Assembly: GCF_027887165.1 (NCBI RefSeq)
Contig: NC_077233.1
Coordinates: 229,300,872 to 229,364,871, forward strand
DNA length: 64,000 nt
Direction of reading: 5' to 3'
DNA from: Monodelphis domestica
Lineage: Eukaryota > Chordata > Mammalia > Didelphimorphia > Didelphidae
Shown here: piece after piece, positions 1-12,499 of the stretch
Layout of the letters: every line of letters starts with the position of its first letter
Numbering within the stretch: position 1 is the first letter of the stretch
Made by a program: the position numbers and the translations under genes
Notes under the pieces: model-generated
Databases searched by the model: none
The model's input: only the letters and a program-made list of their open reading frames with translations
What the model was told of the DNA's origin: nothing

Positions 1-73
1 ATCTGTGTCTGAGCTGGAAGTAGAACCCAGGTCTTCTGACACATAACCAGTGTTCTGCCCTATTATCTCACTC

Positions 74-266
74 TGGAGGCAGCTAGGTGGCTCAGTGGAT
101 AGAGTGCTACATCTGGAATCAGAAAGACCTGAGTTCAAATGCAGCCTTAAACATTTACCAGCTGTGTATCCCTAGGCAAGTCATTTAATACATTAGAGAA
201 GGAAAAGGCAGACTATTTCAGTATGGCTATGGTCCAAAGGGTTGTAAAGAATTGGACAAGACAAAT
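74..266 (+). repeat. Marsupial long SINE (AAC-tailed type)
   Basis: 'ggcagctaggtggctcagtg' head, 'gagttcaaatgcagcc' B-box region and a decayed 3' part ('gaattggacaagacaaat'). Confidence 0.85.
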
Positions 267-548
267 CTAAAACTAGCTAGGTTTAAATTGAATTTGGAAC
301 TATATAAGCATAAAACAATGATAGGAATCTTCTTTAGTTTCATAAGTTTTGAAGATGATGTGAGGGTATTCTGAAGATGAAGGACCAAGGTAACTAAATA
401 CCTCAATTAGTGTTTTTCATGAGTTGTACCATGCAAAGAATTAATAGTAAAACACATTTCTCTCTACTACATTAGTCTCAATCAACTTACTTTTACAAGG
501 TAGACAATAATCTAAGATAGATGCTTAACTTCAGTCTTTTTAGTAAGG

Positions 549-668
549 AATGAATGAATGAAAAAATCATGGTTAAGTGCTTACTCCATACCCAGGCACT
601 GGGGATACAAATTCAAAAGCAAAGATAGTTCTTGCTTTCAAGGAATTTACATTCATATGGGGAAGACA
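549..668 (+). repeat. Ancient dispersed repeat, unassigned family A
   Basis: 'gcttactccatacccaggca', 'ctggggatacaaattcaaaa' and 'tttcaaggaatttacattc' recur (with variation) at 15245, 45640, 54725, 58170 and 61080. I recognise the type but cannot name it. Confidence 0.5.
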
Positions 669-789
669 GTGGTGGTCCAGGGAAGGCACTAATGCAGAAA
701 GTCACCTGGTTGATGGGTTTATCCATGAACAGATTTGATTTGATCATGAGATAATTGTTTCACCTGTTTTGTTGGTTAATATTTTTATT

Positions 790-1003
790 CAGCCATTTTT
801 TCAGTCCTGTCTGATTTCTTGGCAAAGATAGTAGAGCGGTTTGCCATTGCCTTCTTTAGCTTGTTTGACAAATGAGGAGACTGAAACAACTAGGGGAAGT
901 GACTTGTCTAAGGTCACACAGCTAGTGTCTATGAGGCCAACTTGGAATTCAGGAAGATGAGTCTTCCTGATTTGCACTCTATCCACTGTTCTACCTAGCT
1001 GAC
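790..1003 (-). repeat. Marsupial long SINE, reverse
   Basis: Reverse copy: 'tttcttggcaaagatagtag', 'aaatgaggagactgaaaca', 'aggtcacacagctagtgtc' and 'ctctatccactgttctacct'. Confidence 0.88.
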
Positions 1004-2477
1004 CTGGCTGTTGGTAAAATTAGTAAATACTGCCAGTTCACTAGCACAAGAATTTCTGATGATTTCATAACCATTATCTTATTAACTGTTCATTAGGAAA
1101 TTTTATTTTCTCTAGAAACATCTCAATGAATATTATTGGAAGTTAAACTCCCAAAGATTTTGACAACATAGAACCCAGGCCTTTTGTCCCTGTGAAAAGA
1201 TTTTTCAAATTTTCCATGAAAATGGAGCATATGTTAACCTGAATCAGCAGCTTCTTTTGAGTACCGTCTCTATTTGGTGCCTTGAGCTAAAAGCGACTTG
1301 AGGTCATCCCAGTACCTTAATATTACAAATGAAAAAGGTAGGATGAAATGACTTCCCCAAGGTAATTAATAACGTATACAACTAAATAATAACAGAGGTA
1401 GCTCTAAAGCTGAGATCTTCCGACACTCTTCAACTATACTGTAACTCAGAAGGGGCAAGAAACAGGAGGCTTATATTTGATTACTCAGAAATTATTCCAC
1501 CCAAACGAGTTTATCAGAAGCAAAAATACTTAGGCTTATAGATTCAGATCTCTTATTGTCATTTAAGGTATCTATTAATTCTACCATATTTACAAAGTGC
1601 ATTAGGCCCTCCCCTTCATCTCATTTTCACAAAACTTTGTGTGGTATGTCCTTATACATATTTCTTAAACTTTTAGGAAAGTGAGTCTTGAAAACATGTC
1701 AAATACAACTTGTTAAATAGAGATTGTAGAACATACTGTTCCATAATTTGAATTTAATGAGGCTTAGTGGTTGCCAAGATACCTACAAGTGTATAAAACC
1801 CAAGCTTTTAAAAAATAAAGGCCTACCAAATGTCATTGGCCAAAGAGAATGACTTTCTAACTTGATTGATAACCTAGAGGGATCACACTATTTGATTAAT
1901 TCCTTAGAATTCATGGACAACTGAGGGGAAAGAGAATTTTGTTTGTATTGTAGAGTATCAGGAGATTTAAAACATTTAACCCTATTATGTACAGATCTTT
2001 CAGATTCGTCTAATTATCAAGTGCCAGCTGTGTACAGGGCATAGTTTTAGCTCTTTGGCAAGTCAGAGATTAGCTAAGACAACAGTCCTTGGAGTGGAGA
2101 TGACAATGAAGTTTGTCACCTTGTTTTATTAAGTTTTTGTCAGTGATAATAATATTTAGGACTTGAATGAAATCTACATTGGAAAGAGGCAAAACAAAAT
2201 GCTACATAAACACCAAAGGGAAAAACTTGAAACTGACCAGGTCATAGAGAAGGTGAATTTAATGTGGGTTTAAAAGATGGGAGGGAAATCCAAAGGCCAG
2301 CAGTGAGGGAATGGCAAATCAATCCAGTTTGGCTGTGCATCCCCAAAGGGGATGAAATGAAAAAAATGTGGGAAGACGGAGCAGCACTGTGTGGTGAAGG
2401 ACCTTGACCAGCAGTCCAAGATATTGATGAAGTCTAAAGGAGCCTGTGAGAGTTTTTGAGCAAGGAGTTATCAGATC

Positions 2478-2649
2478 TGGCAAGGGGTGCAGGTCCTTGG
2501 TTCAAAAGTGGCCTCAGACACTTTCTAGCTGTGTGACCCTGGGCAAGTCACTTAACCCCCATTTCCTAGTCCTTACCACTCTTCTGCCTTGGAACCAATA
2601 CACAGTATTCATTCTAAGGTGGAAGGTAAGGGTTTAGAAAAAAAAAAAA
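2478..2649 (+). repeat. Marsupial short SINE
   Basis: Body 'gtgtgaccctgggcaagtca' to 'aaggtggaaggtaagggttt' with an A tail; the head is decayed. Confidence 0.88.
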
Positions 2650-2873
2650 GAATTGCTTTGAGCTGTTATTTTCATTTCTTTATCCATTTAAGGAGAATAA
2701 TTAAACTAATTACTAAAATATTCAGACTAGATGGTACAAATTATCACTTTTTTTGAAACAAGTTCCAGTTTTGAGCATTTCTGAGTGAGCAAGAGGCGCA
2801 TTATTTGAAAGGAATATTCATCCTTGTTGTTTTTCTTTAACTTCAAATGCCATAAAAACAAAACAGAACGATG

Positions 2874-2893
2874 TATATATATATATATATATA
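2874..2893. repeat. (TA)n microsatellite
   Basis: Ten uninterrupted TA units. Confidence 0.95.
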
Positions 2894-2949
2894 ACCCTTT
2901 ACCTTCACTTCTTGCTTTCTATTTTCTTAGCCCTTAGAACCTGGATCCT

Positions 2950-3887
2950 CATTTTCTCTCTATACTCTCTCATTTGGCAACCTTATCAGCTCCCATGGAT
3001 TTCATTAAGATCATCTCTATATATCTAGCCCTAATTTCCCTCCTGCATCTCTACCTTAGACATCTCTAACTGGATATCTCAACCTCAACATGTCCAAAAA
3101 ATAGCTTACCTCCCATACCCATCCTTCTTCCAGACTTCCTTATTTCTGTCTAGGACACCATTATCATTCCAGTTTCTCAAGTAACAACCTAAGGGTTGTC
3201 CGTGAGTCATCCTCTCACTCATATCACATATCCAATCAGTTACCAAATGTTGTTTCTGCTTTTGTAACATCTTCTTAAATTCATATCTTTCTATCACAAG
3301 GCCATCAGCTCATCTGTAATATGGACAATTGCAAAGACCTTCTAATTGGTCTCTGCCTCATGTCTCCTTAAGAAGTCCATCCACCATATAGCTGCCAAAG
3401 TGATTTTCCTAAAATACAAGTCATTTCCCACCCCCTACTCAGTAAACTCCAGTTTATTGTTGAACTTCCATTGTCAAGTTCCTGTGGCTTTTAAAGCCTT
3501 TCACAAACTATCTCTGACCCACCTTTCCAAACTTATTGTGTATATGATTTCCCCTCTTCTGTGTGCTAGAGTTCAAACAGGCCTTACTGTTCCTCATACT
3601 CACTGTCTTAATCTGAACCTTTGTACTTCAGTCTCCCATATTTGGAATACTCTTTCTTCACCATTACCTCTTAAAATCCCTTGTTTCCTTCAAGGCTCTA
3701 ATGTCATCTATATAAATTTACCTTAAACCCCCAAATTTACCTTATCTTTATTTTGTATAGATTTCACATATACAGCTTTATGCCTAAATTGTCTTTCCTG
3801 CTGGAGAATCTAAGCTCTTTAAAGTCAGAGATTGCCCCAGTTACCTGGCATATAGTAGTTGTTTTGTAAATCCTTATTGATTGATTG
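2950..3887 (+). repeat. L2 LINE 3' region
   Basis: The order 'ccaatcagttaccaaatgtt', 'ttctaattggtctctgcctc', 'gctgccaaagtgattttcct', 'tttaaagcctttcacaaact' and a final 'ttattgattgattg' is that of an L2/CR1-clade 3' end. The 126-codon open frame at 3346-3726 lies wholly within it and is not a gene. Confidence 0.75.
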
Positions 3888-3950
3888 TTTTATCTACTCT
3901 TACTGAAGACTTCAGGGCAATTTTAAACTTAAAACTGAGGATAATCTCAT

Positions 3951-4500
3951 CTAAGGCCAAAGGCCTCTGAAACTTTATGTGCCTTTTGACCCAGCAATAC
4001 CACTATTAGGTCAGTATTCCAGAGATGTTTTTTAAAAAGGAAAAGGATATTTGTACAAAACTACAATAGGTCTTTCTGTGGTGACAACAGAGAATTGGAA
4101 ATTGATGGGGTATCCATTGGGGAATGGCTGGACAAGCTGTGGTTTATGATTGTAATGAAATACCATTGTGCTATAAGAAACAACAAGCAGGATGATTCAG
4201 AAAAACTTGGAAAGGACTTATATGAATTGGTAAAAAAGTGAACTGAGCAGAACCAGGAAAACGTGGTACATTGTGTCAGCAATACAAGGATCCAAGACAT
4301 TTCCCAAAGACTTATGACGAAAGATGCTATTCACCTCCAGAGAAAGAACTGATAGAATCTGAATGAAGATCAAAGCTTAATTTTTTTTGTTTTCTTTATC
4401 TTTTTTGTTTTTGTTTTTTTGGGGATCTGTGGCTTTTTTCCCCTCTTCCACAACATGGCTATCATGGAATTATGTTTTGCATGACCACACAAAAAGATAA
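3951..4500 (+). repeat. L1-type LINE 3' end
   Basis: 'tgacccagcaataccactat', 'ggggaatggctggacaagct', 'gagcagaaccaggaaaacgt' and 'cacaacatggctatcatgga' share order with the copy at 39960-40560. Confidence 0.7.
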
Positions 4501-4539
4501 TCCTAGAGCAAACCATTGACAGTGAATGAAGAATGGCAT

Positions 4540-5178
4540 GTATGGTAATGGGACTAGTCACCTTGGTGGCACCCCTTTGCCCATTGGATAAAATACACAC
4601 TCCTCCTGTGTGATTTGTAAAGCCCTTCATATTCTGGCTATACTTTCTAGGTTTATCATAGCTTCCTGCCATCCTAAATTGAAGCCAGAGTGCCATCTTT
4701 GCTGATCTTCATTCTGTTTTTCATCCACCTTTGCTAAGGCTCTCTTTAATCCCTGGAATTATATATACCCTTTACATTTCCACCTCTTCTCTCTTCCTTT
4801 AACCAAAAAAAAAGGCAGTTATATGGCACAAGAAGACCAGAGTTAAAATGCAGCCTTAGACACTAGCATTTTGCTTGTCTGCCTCATTTTCCTCAACTGT
4901 TAAGAAAAAAAATGAAGTTATTATGAAGGTCAAATGAAATAATACTTGTAAAACACTTAGCTCAGTGTTGGACACATAGATGATTGATTAATAAATGCCT
5001 TCCCCCTTCCCCTCCAAAGTTCAGCTTAATTGCTACCTCCTACAGAAAGTCTATCTTGTTTCCCTTCCAACCCCACCCTACCCCACGCCCAGTTGCTGTA
5101 GCCTTCCCCTCAAAAATGATTGAGTTTTCTACATTGTTTGTGTTTGTATCCTTAGCATACCCAGAGCTTCTTGGATAG
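4540..5178 (+). repeat. L2 LINE 3' region interrupted by a MIR-like SINE
   Basis: L2-type text ('tttgtaaagcccttcatatt', 'cttaattgctacctcctaca') surrounds a MIR-like block (about 4812-4995: 'gcctcattttcctcaactgt', 'aaaacacttagctcagtgt'). Confidence 0.6.
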
Positions 5179-5706
5179 TGGAATTAAAGAAAGGGTAGTT
5201 AGAACTGCCTTTGACCTATTAAGGAAGTGGGTAGACAACTGGAAATTGTACCTGAGGAGATTTTAGACTTGGAATATTCCTGCTTTGGAAAGCTGGATTT
5301 TTAATGATTCTGATGGGATTAGCCACCCTTCTGCTTGCTGGGAAGAGGTGTAAGTTATCTAGTTATCTGTGCTCTAGTTGGACAGATTCCTGTTGATTTC
5401 AGAGACTTGTTGTCTGGATGCTCTTTTGCTTGACTATTCAGGCATTCAGAGTTTTCCTGGATTCCAGGACTAGTTTTTCTGTCCTAGATGGGGAAAAGGA
5501 GGGAAAACATTGATTGTGGCAAATTACTTTGGACAGTAGTGTGTTCTGATGCCCTGAGGCACAATTAGATTAGTGGGTAGCCTTTTACAATTTCACAAGT
5601 ACTTTTCAAGCTTTCAATATGCGAAGGGAGTAGAGGGTAGTTTTATCATTTTATCTATAAATGATTTTAAGTGGTTGCTAATAGAGTAGTTAAATATACT
5701 GATTCT

Positions 5707-5891
5707 TTTTTTTTTAATCCTTACCTTCCATCTTACTATATATTGGTTCCAATGCAAAAGAGTTGTAAGAGCTGGGTTAAGTGACTTGCCCGGTGTGGCA
5801 TAGCTAGGAAGTGTCTGAGGTTAGATTTGAATGCAGGACTTCCCATCTCTAGGCTTGTCTTTCAATTCACCGAGCCATTCAGCTGCCCCCT
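5707..5891 (-). repeat. Marsupial short SINE, reverse
   Basis: T-rich start, 'aatccttaccttccatctta', 'aagtgacttgcccggtgtgg' and 'ccgagccattcagctgcccc'. Confidence 0.9.
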
Positions 5892-6017
5892 ATACTGATT
5901 CTTAATATTAACACTTAAACTGTTTTTAGAGAATGTCAATGGGTCCATAAATTTCAGTAAAAGATTTTTTGATTTATCAAACAGGATTATAATACTGTTG
6001 GTATTGGAAGGTCTACT

Positions 6018-6225
6018 TTTAAAAAAAAACTCTTACTTTCTGTCTTAATATCAATTTTATTAATTGATTATTATCAATATATAATTATGTATAAACAGAA
6101 TTAATAATTAAATTAAAATCAATTTTATGATATTATGATAGTAAAGACTAGGCAGTTGGGGTTAAGTGACTTGCCCAGGGTAACACAGCGCGTGAAAATG
6201 CCTCAAGTCAGGAGATAGGGAGCCT
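6018..6225 (-). repeat. Short SINE, reverse, with A/T-rich expansion
   Basis: SINE text on both sides ('ctcttactttctgtcttaat' and 'ggttaagtgacttgcccagg') of about 80 bases of nearly pure A/T bounded by the direct repeat 'atcaatttta'. Confidence 0.75.
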
Positions 6226-6249
6226 TGGGTGAGAAACCAAAATAAAGAG

Positions 6250-6475
6250 GCCATTGTCACTGGATTGAGGAGTATGTAGAGAGAGAGAGAGCTCTAAGAT
6301 TGGAAAAGTAGGAGGGGGGCTAGATTATGTGGGCTTTGAATGCCAGACAGAGGATTTTGTATTTGATCCAGGAGGTAATAGAGAGCCACTAATTTATTGA
6401 CTAGAGTAGAGAGGACTAACATGGTCAGATCTGGGCTTTAGGAAGATTTGTTTGACATATGAAGGGGAAGACTTA
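6250..6475 (+). repeat. Ancient dispersed repeat, unassigned family B
   Basis: 'atgtgggctttgaatgccag', 'aatagagagccactaattta', 'ctaacatggtcagatctggg' recur at 15570, 47150, 59230, 61780 and 62935. Confidence 0.5.
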
Positions 6476-6687
6476 AGGAAAAGAGAGATACCAACCACTG
6501 CTATTTAGTAACTGTCTTGTAATGGAGTAAGTAGTAGTAATAGAATTAACACTGGTTTAAATTTAGACTCAGGGGACTTACGTTGGAATCCTAGTTACCT
6601 ATGTACTAACTGTATGAATTCAGACTAAATAATTTTTCTTTCTAAGACAATGTCTTCATCTTTTAAAATGAAAAATTGGGTTAAATC

Positions 6688-7404
6688 AGTGGCTCTCAAA
6701 CCCTTTTGTCCTTTATACTTTATTAAGGACTCTAAAGAAGTTTATGTGGGTTATATTATTAATATTTATCATCATTAGAAATATTAATATTCATCCATAT
6801 TAGAAAATGGATAGGCTTTTAAAATATTTATTAAATTTTAAAATAACAATAATAAATCCATTACATGTTAACTTAAATAATACATTTTTATTAAAAATAA
6901 CTTTCTCAAAACAAAATTAGAGGAGTAGCATTGTAACATTTCTGTAAATCTCTTTAATGCCTTAATATATCTTTTGAATATCTTAATAGAATGCTTCTGC
7001 ATTCAGCCTGTTTCAATAAGTTGTTTTGGTTAAAGTCTGTGAAGAAAATCTAACAGATGGAAAAGGGAGGAGTAGTTTAGTAGGCATATTGTTGTTGTTC
7101 AGGTACCTAATTTGGGGTTTTCTTGGCAAAGATACTGGTTTGCCATATCCTTCTCCAGCTCATTTTACTGGTAAGGGAACTGAGGCAACCAGGATTCAGT
7201 GATTTGCCCAGGGTCATATAGCTGGTAAGTGTTTGAGGCTGTATTTGAACTGCAGTTCTCCTGACTGCAGACCCAACCTTGTTCCCCCAATAGGCAAATA
7301 CTGTCTTAGAGCTATTATGAAAATAGTTTTGACCTCAAGGACCTCCCCAAACTCTAAAAAAAGATCTCTTGAACCTCTAGGGAACCATGCTTTGAGAACT
7401 GCTG
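6688..7404. mobile_element. Non-autonomous DNA transposon (hAT-like), SINE-interrupted
   Basis: It opens 'tggctctcaaacccttttgt' and closes 'tttgagaactgctgg', an inverted pair. Internal 'ttatgtgggttatattatta' and 'atagttttgacctcaaggac' match the copy at 62460. The hAT assignment rests on end shape only. Confidence 0.6.
7085..7297 (-). repeat. Marsupial long SINE, reverse, nested
   Basis: 'ttgttgttgttcaggtacc', 'ggggttttcttggcaaagat' and 'cccagggtcatatagctggt' lie inside the 6688-7404 transposon. Confidence 0.88.
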
Positions 7405-7689
7405 GATTAGATGATCTCCAAGGTCCCTTAGAGCTCTGTGGTCCTCTGAAAAGAAGCCTTGGTCTCAAGGTAATGAAAAAACAAGACAATTCTGAGTTGC
7501 TGGAATGCAAATCTTGAAGCAATCCGTCAGGAAGCACTACTTCACTTATAGAAATTACTCCAGGAGGACAAATCCTCAAGGATTTTTACCAGTGAACCAT
7601 GGGGATAATCCAAATGCACCTATTTAAGGAGACTTTCTCTCCTCCTGTTACATTCACTGAATTCATTATTAGTTTTAGTTGAACTACCA

Positions 7690-8130
7690 GGCATCCAGAG
7701 TGTAACCCTGATGGGTTGTTTGAATACCAAATGTACATTTGCCTAAAAGACTTCTGGAGAACTCACACAAGGCAAGCACTGGGGAAGTCAGAAGAAACAA
7801 TGCCAGGATATTCTAAAGAACTTCAGTATCAATTGTGAGATACTGGGGGAAACACTGGCACAGGACCATGCATCACGACTTACCTCCATGAAAGAGGGCG
7901 CTGTGCTCTTGAGCAAAGCAGAATTGCAGTAAGAACCTCAAAAAAATGTGGGATGCTCCAATTGAGAGACCTCTCCATCCCAAATGTTTGTAAGGGCTAT
8001 CTGTGCCCAGCTCTGACAGTGCTTTCCAAGCCTGATCAATCTGATCAATCAGACACATTGTACATTGACCCCAACATAATGATATCATTTTGGTCCTCTT
8101 TATGTACAAAGGCCAATAACCAACTGTTAG
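7690..8130 (+). repeat. RTE-type LINE 3' end
   Basis: 'acatttgcctaaaagacttc', 'aacactggcacaggaccatg', 'gagggcgctgtgctcttgag', 'tgtacattgaccccaacata' and 'gatatcattttggtcctctt' follow the 3' end of the RTE family whose protein ends in a zinc-finger-like CPxC…H…H segment. It is decayed. Confidence 0.7.
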
Positions 8131-8307
8131 TTTTCATGTGTTTGAAAGGGAGAGGCAGCTATTCCTTTCTGTCTGAACCTTGCACTTTTAGCTGAAGTAT
8201 AATGAAGCTTCTACCTTATCACCTATACCCTGGCCTTTTTGCCAACATTGAAGGGGAAGGCCAAGTTTTCTGATTATGTGGTTCTCTGCCTTTTCAACAG
8301 TTTCTTT

Positions 8308-8476
8308 TTAAAAATCCTTATCTTCTGTCTTAGAATGAATACCAAGTATCCATTCTAAGACAGAAGAGTGGAAAAGGCTAGGCAGTTGGGATTAAGGAAG
8401 TGTCCAAGGCCAGATTCAAACCCAAGAATTCCCATCTCTACCCCTGACTTTCTTTCCACTGAGCACCTAGCTGTTG
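8308..8476 (-). repeat. Short SINE, reverse
   Basis: 'aaaaatccttatcttctgtc', 'tggaaaaggctaggcagttg' and 'cactgagcacctagctgttg'. Confidence 0.8.
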
Positions 8477-9492
8477 GGTTTTTTGGTTTTGTTTTCCTAA
8501 TTGTTTCAAAGACTACCTGCCCTTCCCCACCCTATCCCTACCTCCGCCCCAGCTCTGGTATTTAATGTAATTTTTTGGTGACTTGCTATTCTAGTCATCT
8601 GATCTAGTCTAGAAGAAGTGACCTCTGAGTAATCCATTGTTTTAAGGATTTATTTGCTATAGTCCAGGGGGAGGTCCCCACTCAGTAGTACTAAGAGTGA
8701 GATAAAAATGAAGTCTTAAATTTCTCCATCTTGCCAGGAGGGATGAAACCCTCTTGGGGTGTATGTGTGCATACACATACAAGAGAAGAGAGAAGTTCCT
8801 CTGATTTCAATTGATTTATATACCTCATTCTTTTCCATGGTAATTCATAGATCAAAGGAACATCCTCTATTCATTGGAGTAATTGATCTCATTCCTTTGT
8901 TTCTAGACAACCAAATACTTTAGGCAGTACCTAAATTTCATGCCACTTTTTTTTTGTCATTTTATCAACTAGTATTTAGCCCTCCTGCCAAATAATTAAG
9001 TATTTGCCCAGCTAATGAATACAAATTAAGATGCTGCTAAGACATAGGATACTAGTCTAGACTGTTCTGCCCTGTTTTCCTTACATTTATTTGTGACCAG
9101 TCCACATAAGCCTGTTTCCCACTTTTGTTTGCTTCTGACAACTTCTTGGAACAACTTGTAGGTTGTTAGCTCTGCCTTCAGATAAGAGATCAAACAAACT
9201 TATTTACATGAAAACTAGTTATATGTCTCCACCTAATTACTTAAAGCTACATTTTCCAAGTCCTGGGTCTCACCAACACTTTATAATTGGCTTCTTTGTT
9301 TTTGTTATGGTCTTTCACATTTTATTTTTGCATGGCACATACTGGATATTTGCTTTGTTATGTGGAGGCATCTTCATGGTGTCTTCTCCAAACAGTTCAC
9401 TTTCTGGATTTGGAGAGGTAGCATGTTTCTTAACTTAAAATTTCTCTCAAAAGGAATTTAAACATTGCAATTTAAAATAATATTTTATACAT

Positions 9493-9505
9493 CCCCCCCC
9501 CCCCC
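9493..9505. repeat. C13 homopolymer
   Basis: Thirteen consecutive C on the + strand, with no repeat family around it. Confidence 0.95.
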
Positions 9506-11789
9506 AGAAGAGGGTGATTGAAAAAACACAGGGATCATTTAGAGATGCATGGCTGAGTTATGAGGTATATAAATCAATTGGCAAGAGAAATAAAAAACAT
9601 TTAAAAAATCCAAATTAAAAAATATAATTTCTGGATGAAATATAGACTATCAAAGTTGTTATGTGTAAAAATTCCAAGTAAAGGGAAAATGAATCTATAA
9701 CAGGTCCTTGAATCATGGCCCAATTAAAATGATATAGGCATTTAAGCATTTACCCAATCAGTAGCCAGGACTACAGAAAGTTGCCACATTTTGAAAGACA
9801 GAAAAGGGACTAGATTTTAGAAGCCAGGCAGGAGCCAAATTTGAGATACTTGATAGAACGTGGAACAAGGAAGACCTGGCTTTAACACATGTTAAACAGC
9901 CACAACCTCGAACCCCAAACATGTTCAAGTACTCTTGTCATGGCTCAAAATTACATCAATCCCACCAGGATTGGTTGGTCTCTTTGACCTTGTGCTCAAT
10001 TGGCACTATGCAGTTTAGCTTTGTGCTTCTTTGGCACTGTGCAATGGCTCTTTTTGTATTCTCTTGTCCTGGAATCAGACAGAATCATTAAGCAAAGTCC
10101 CATAAATTTTTTTTTTAACAATTAGTGGTATCATTTTTATAGTCTTAAGCTTTGGGGCATGCATTGACATTATAGCAAGTGTATTTTAAACTTATATTAC
10201 TGCAAAATCAAAAAAGTTAAAGTGACATGTGCTTCAAATATAAAAAGGAGAGAAAAAAGTGAAATAGTATATTGCACATGCAAGAAAAATATAATAATAA
10301 AAGAGTTTTAAAATTCAAAAATATAGTTCATAATCATTGACACACTGTGTCAGCTAAGAAAATATAGAATACAAAGGTTTCTCACCAAAAATTAGATCCA
10401 TTTTCTCTTCATACCTGGCCATGATCCACTGGGAGTACAAGCAAATGAATTTCACAAGATAACAGTTTTTTATAAAGAACAGTAGTACAACATGTAATGC
10501 ACATTCAAAAGGTATCAATATCCCCAAAATTCTCAATAGCCCAATTAATTACAATAGCAAATAAACCCACTATCATTTCACATGAGTTGCTATGTGACAT
10601 TTTTAAAAGCCTATGAACTGGTCATAATTTTTACAAATGTAGCAAATCTTTCAACCTTGGCAAATACATTTTTAAACAAAATAAAACTTATTTGGATCTA
10701 GAACATCATCAAGAAATCTAGATATTATTACAAAAATGTGGCAGAGGAGTCTAGGAAAAAACCAAACTTCTGTACTGTTGACATTGGGTAAACTGAGCTG
10801 AAGAGTTATGAATGAGAGATGCTCCTCTTTTAGGAGTCATCCACGGGTACCATACCCTGGGATTAACTGCCTAGCTCCTTTGGTATGAGACTGTAATGTC
10901 CCATCCATTCACATTTTTATAAATGTGGGAGATGGGGATTATAATTGTGTTTCACTTCAGCTACTAAAATGGACCTTACCTCCTGTTAGAGGCAGGCAAA
11001 ATGATCAGAATTGTTGAAAAAAAAATCTAAAAATCATGTCTAAAGACCCCTTAAAATCAATTTGAGATATTTAGCTCATTAAATTTTCCAAAGGTTGTTA
11101 TACAATTGTAACCAGTTTTGATGAAGTCCATCCATCCTCTATGTGATAATTTACAAAGTCAAAATAGAAAAAAGGGTAATTTTTTTTTTAATATGGGCTT
11201 ATTCAGTAATATTTGTTCAGTATAGTTATAGGGGAAAAGCAACAGAATATAACAGTAGTTAAAAACCCAGTACATTAAAAAGATTCAGTGTAACAGAATA
11301 GTATTGAATACATTAATATATGAACTTAAAACTAACAAAATTAAATCTTAAACAAAACAATAAAAAAATGAAATAAACTACAGAGATTTTTTAATAAAAC
11401 ATTGGAGTCTGAAATGCCTTAAAGTTCATTGTTTTTGGTTTTTTTTTAAATTCGTTGAGATGTACTATGGTGGGATTTTCCGTAGCAAGGGTGGGTTTTA
11501 ATCTCAAATTGGGCAGGCCCACATGGCAAAGAGTTGCAGGGAGATGAATTTCTCTCCTGAATCTCAGGTGAGATAAATAAAAGTATCAGTTTGTTTTTAA
11601 TGGCCCAGTCTGCTTATTTGTTGCTATCTAAAGAAGAACATACTATACTACTTTAATTTTAGCTTTAAGATTTTCAAATATCTCATTTGAAATAGTCCAC
11701 TTTTTGTCATTGGTTATACATCTAATGTTTTAATATTAATACTAAAGTCACCATGCAGAGCTCTCTGAAACCTCAGGAATGGGACGTTG

Positions 11790-11985
11790 GTTTTATATAT
11801 GTTACCTCCTTTATTCCTCACAACAGCCATGTCAGGTTGATGCTATTATGCTCACCATTTTCAGATTGGGGAACTGAGACAGATGGGTTAAGTGACTTGC
11901 CCAGGGACATATTTCTTGTGTCTCAGATAGGGTTTTAACTCAAGCCTTCTTGACTCCAAGGCCAACACTCTATCCCCATCTTACA
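11790..11985 (-). repeat. MIR/THER-like SINE, reverse
   Basis: 'tattcctcacaacagccatg', 'ggggaactgagacagatggg' and 'ttcttgactccaaggccaac'. Confidence 0.75.
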
Positions 11986-12499
11986 ACCTTTGATGTGCAC
12001 AGCATTCTTTCTCATAAATTCCTCAGGATTGTCCTGGATCATTGCATTGCTATTAGTAGCAAAGTCTATTACATTTGATCATCCCACAATGTTTCAGTTG
12101 CATCTTATAACCTTTGAGATAGATAAAATGAATCTTAAAAAAGGGTCACTTTTCACCCTAGCACAAAGATACCATCCTGTTTTAGTAGTTAACAAAAGAA
12201 AACTAATGGCTGCCCTCCAAAAAAATGCTACTTGAGAATATACATAAATAGCTACTTGGTCTGCTATTAATGTTCTCCATTTAAATGTAAGGGTGCTTTC
12301 AAAAATATCTTTGAGGTAAAGTATGAAAATATAGTTATGTGATGTTTTAGTATCTGAAATAAAGTATCCATAGTTAGCTGGGGTGACTGGTATAAGGCAG
12401 ATAAGTAAAAATGGGTTTTACAACATCTTGAAGTTACAAATTTGTGTTGTAATCTCATGAATGATCTTTAACATCAGATAATCTGCCCCAAATATTATA

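Noticed and set aside
3346-3726. 126-codon + strand open frame
   Set aside because: It lies wholly inside L2-type repeat text, has no splice or promoter context, and resembles no protein I know.
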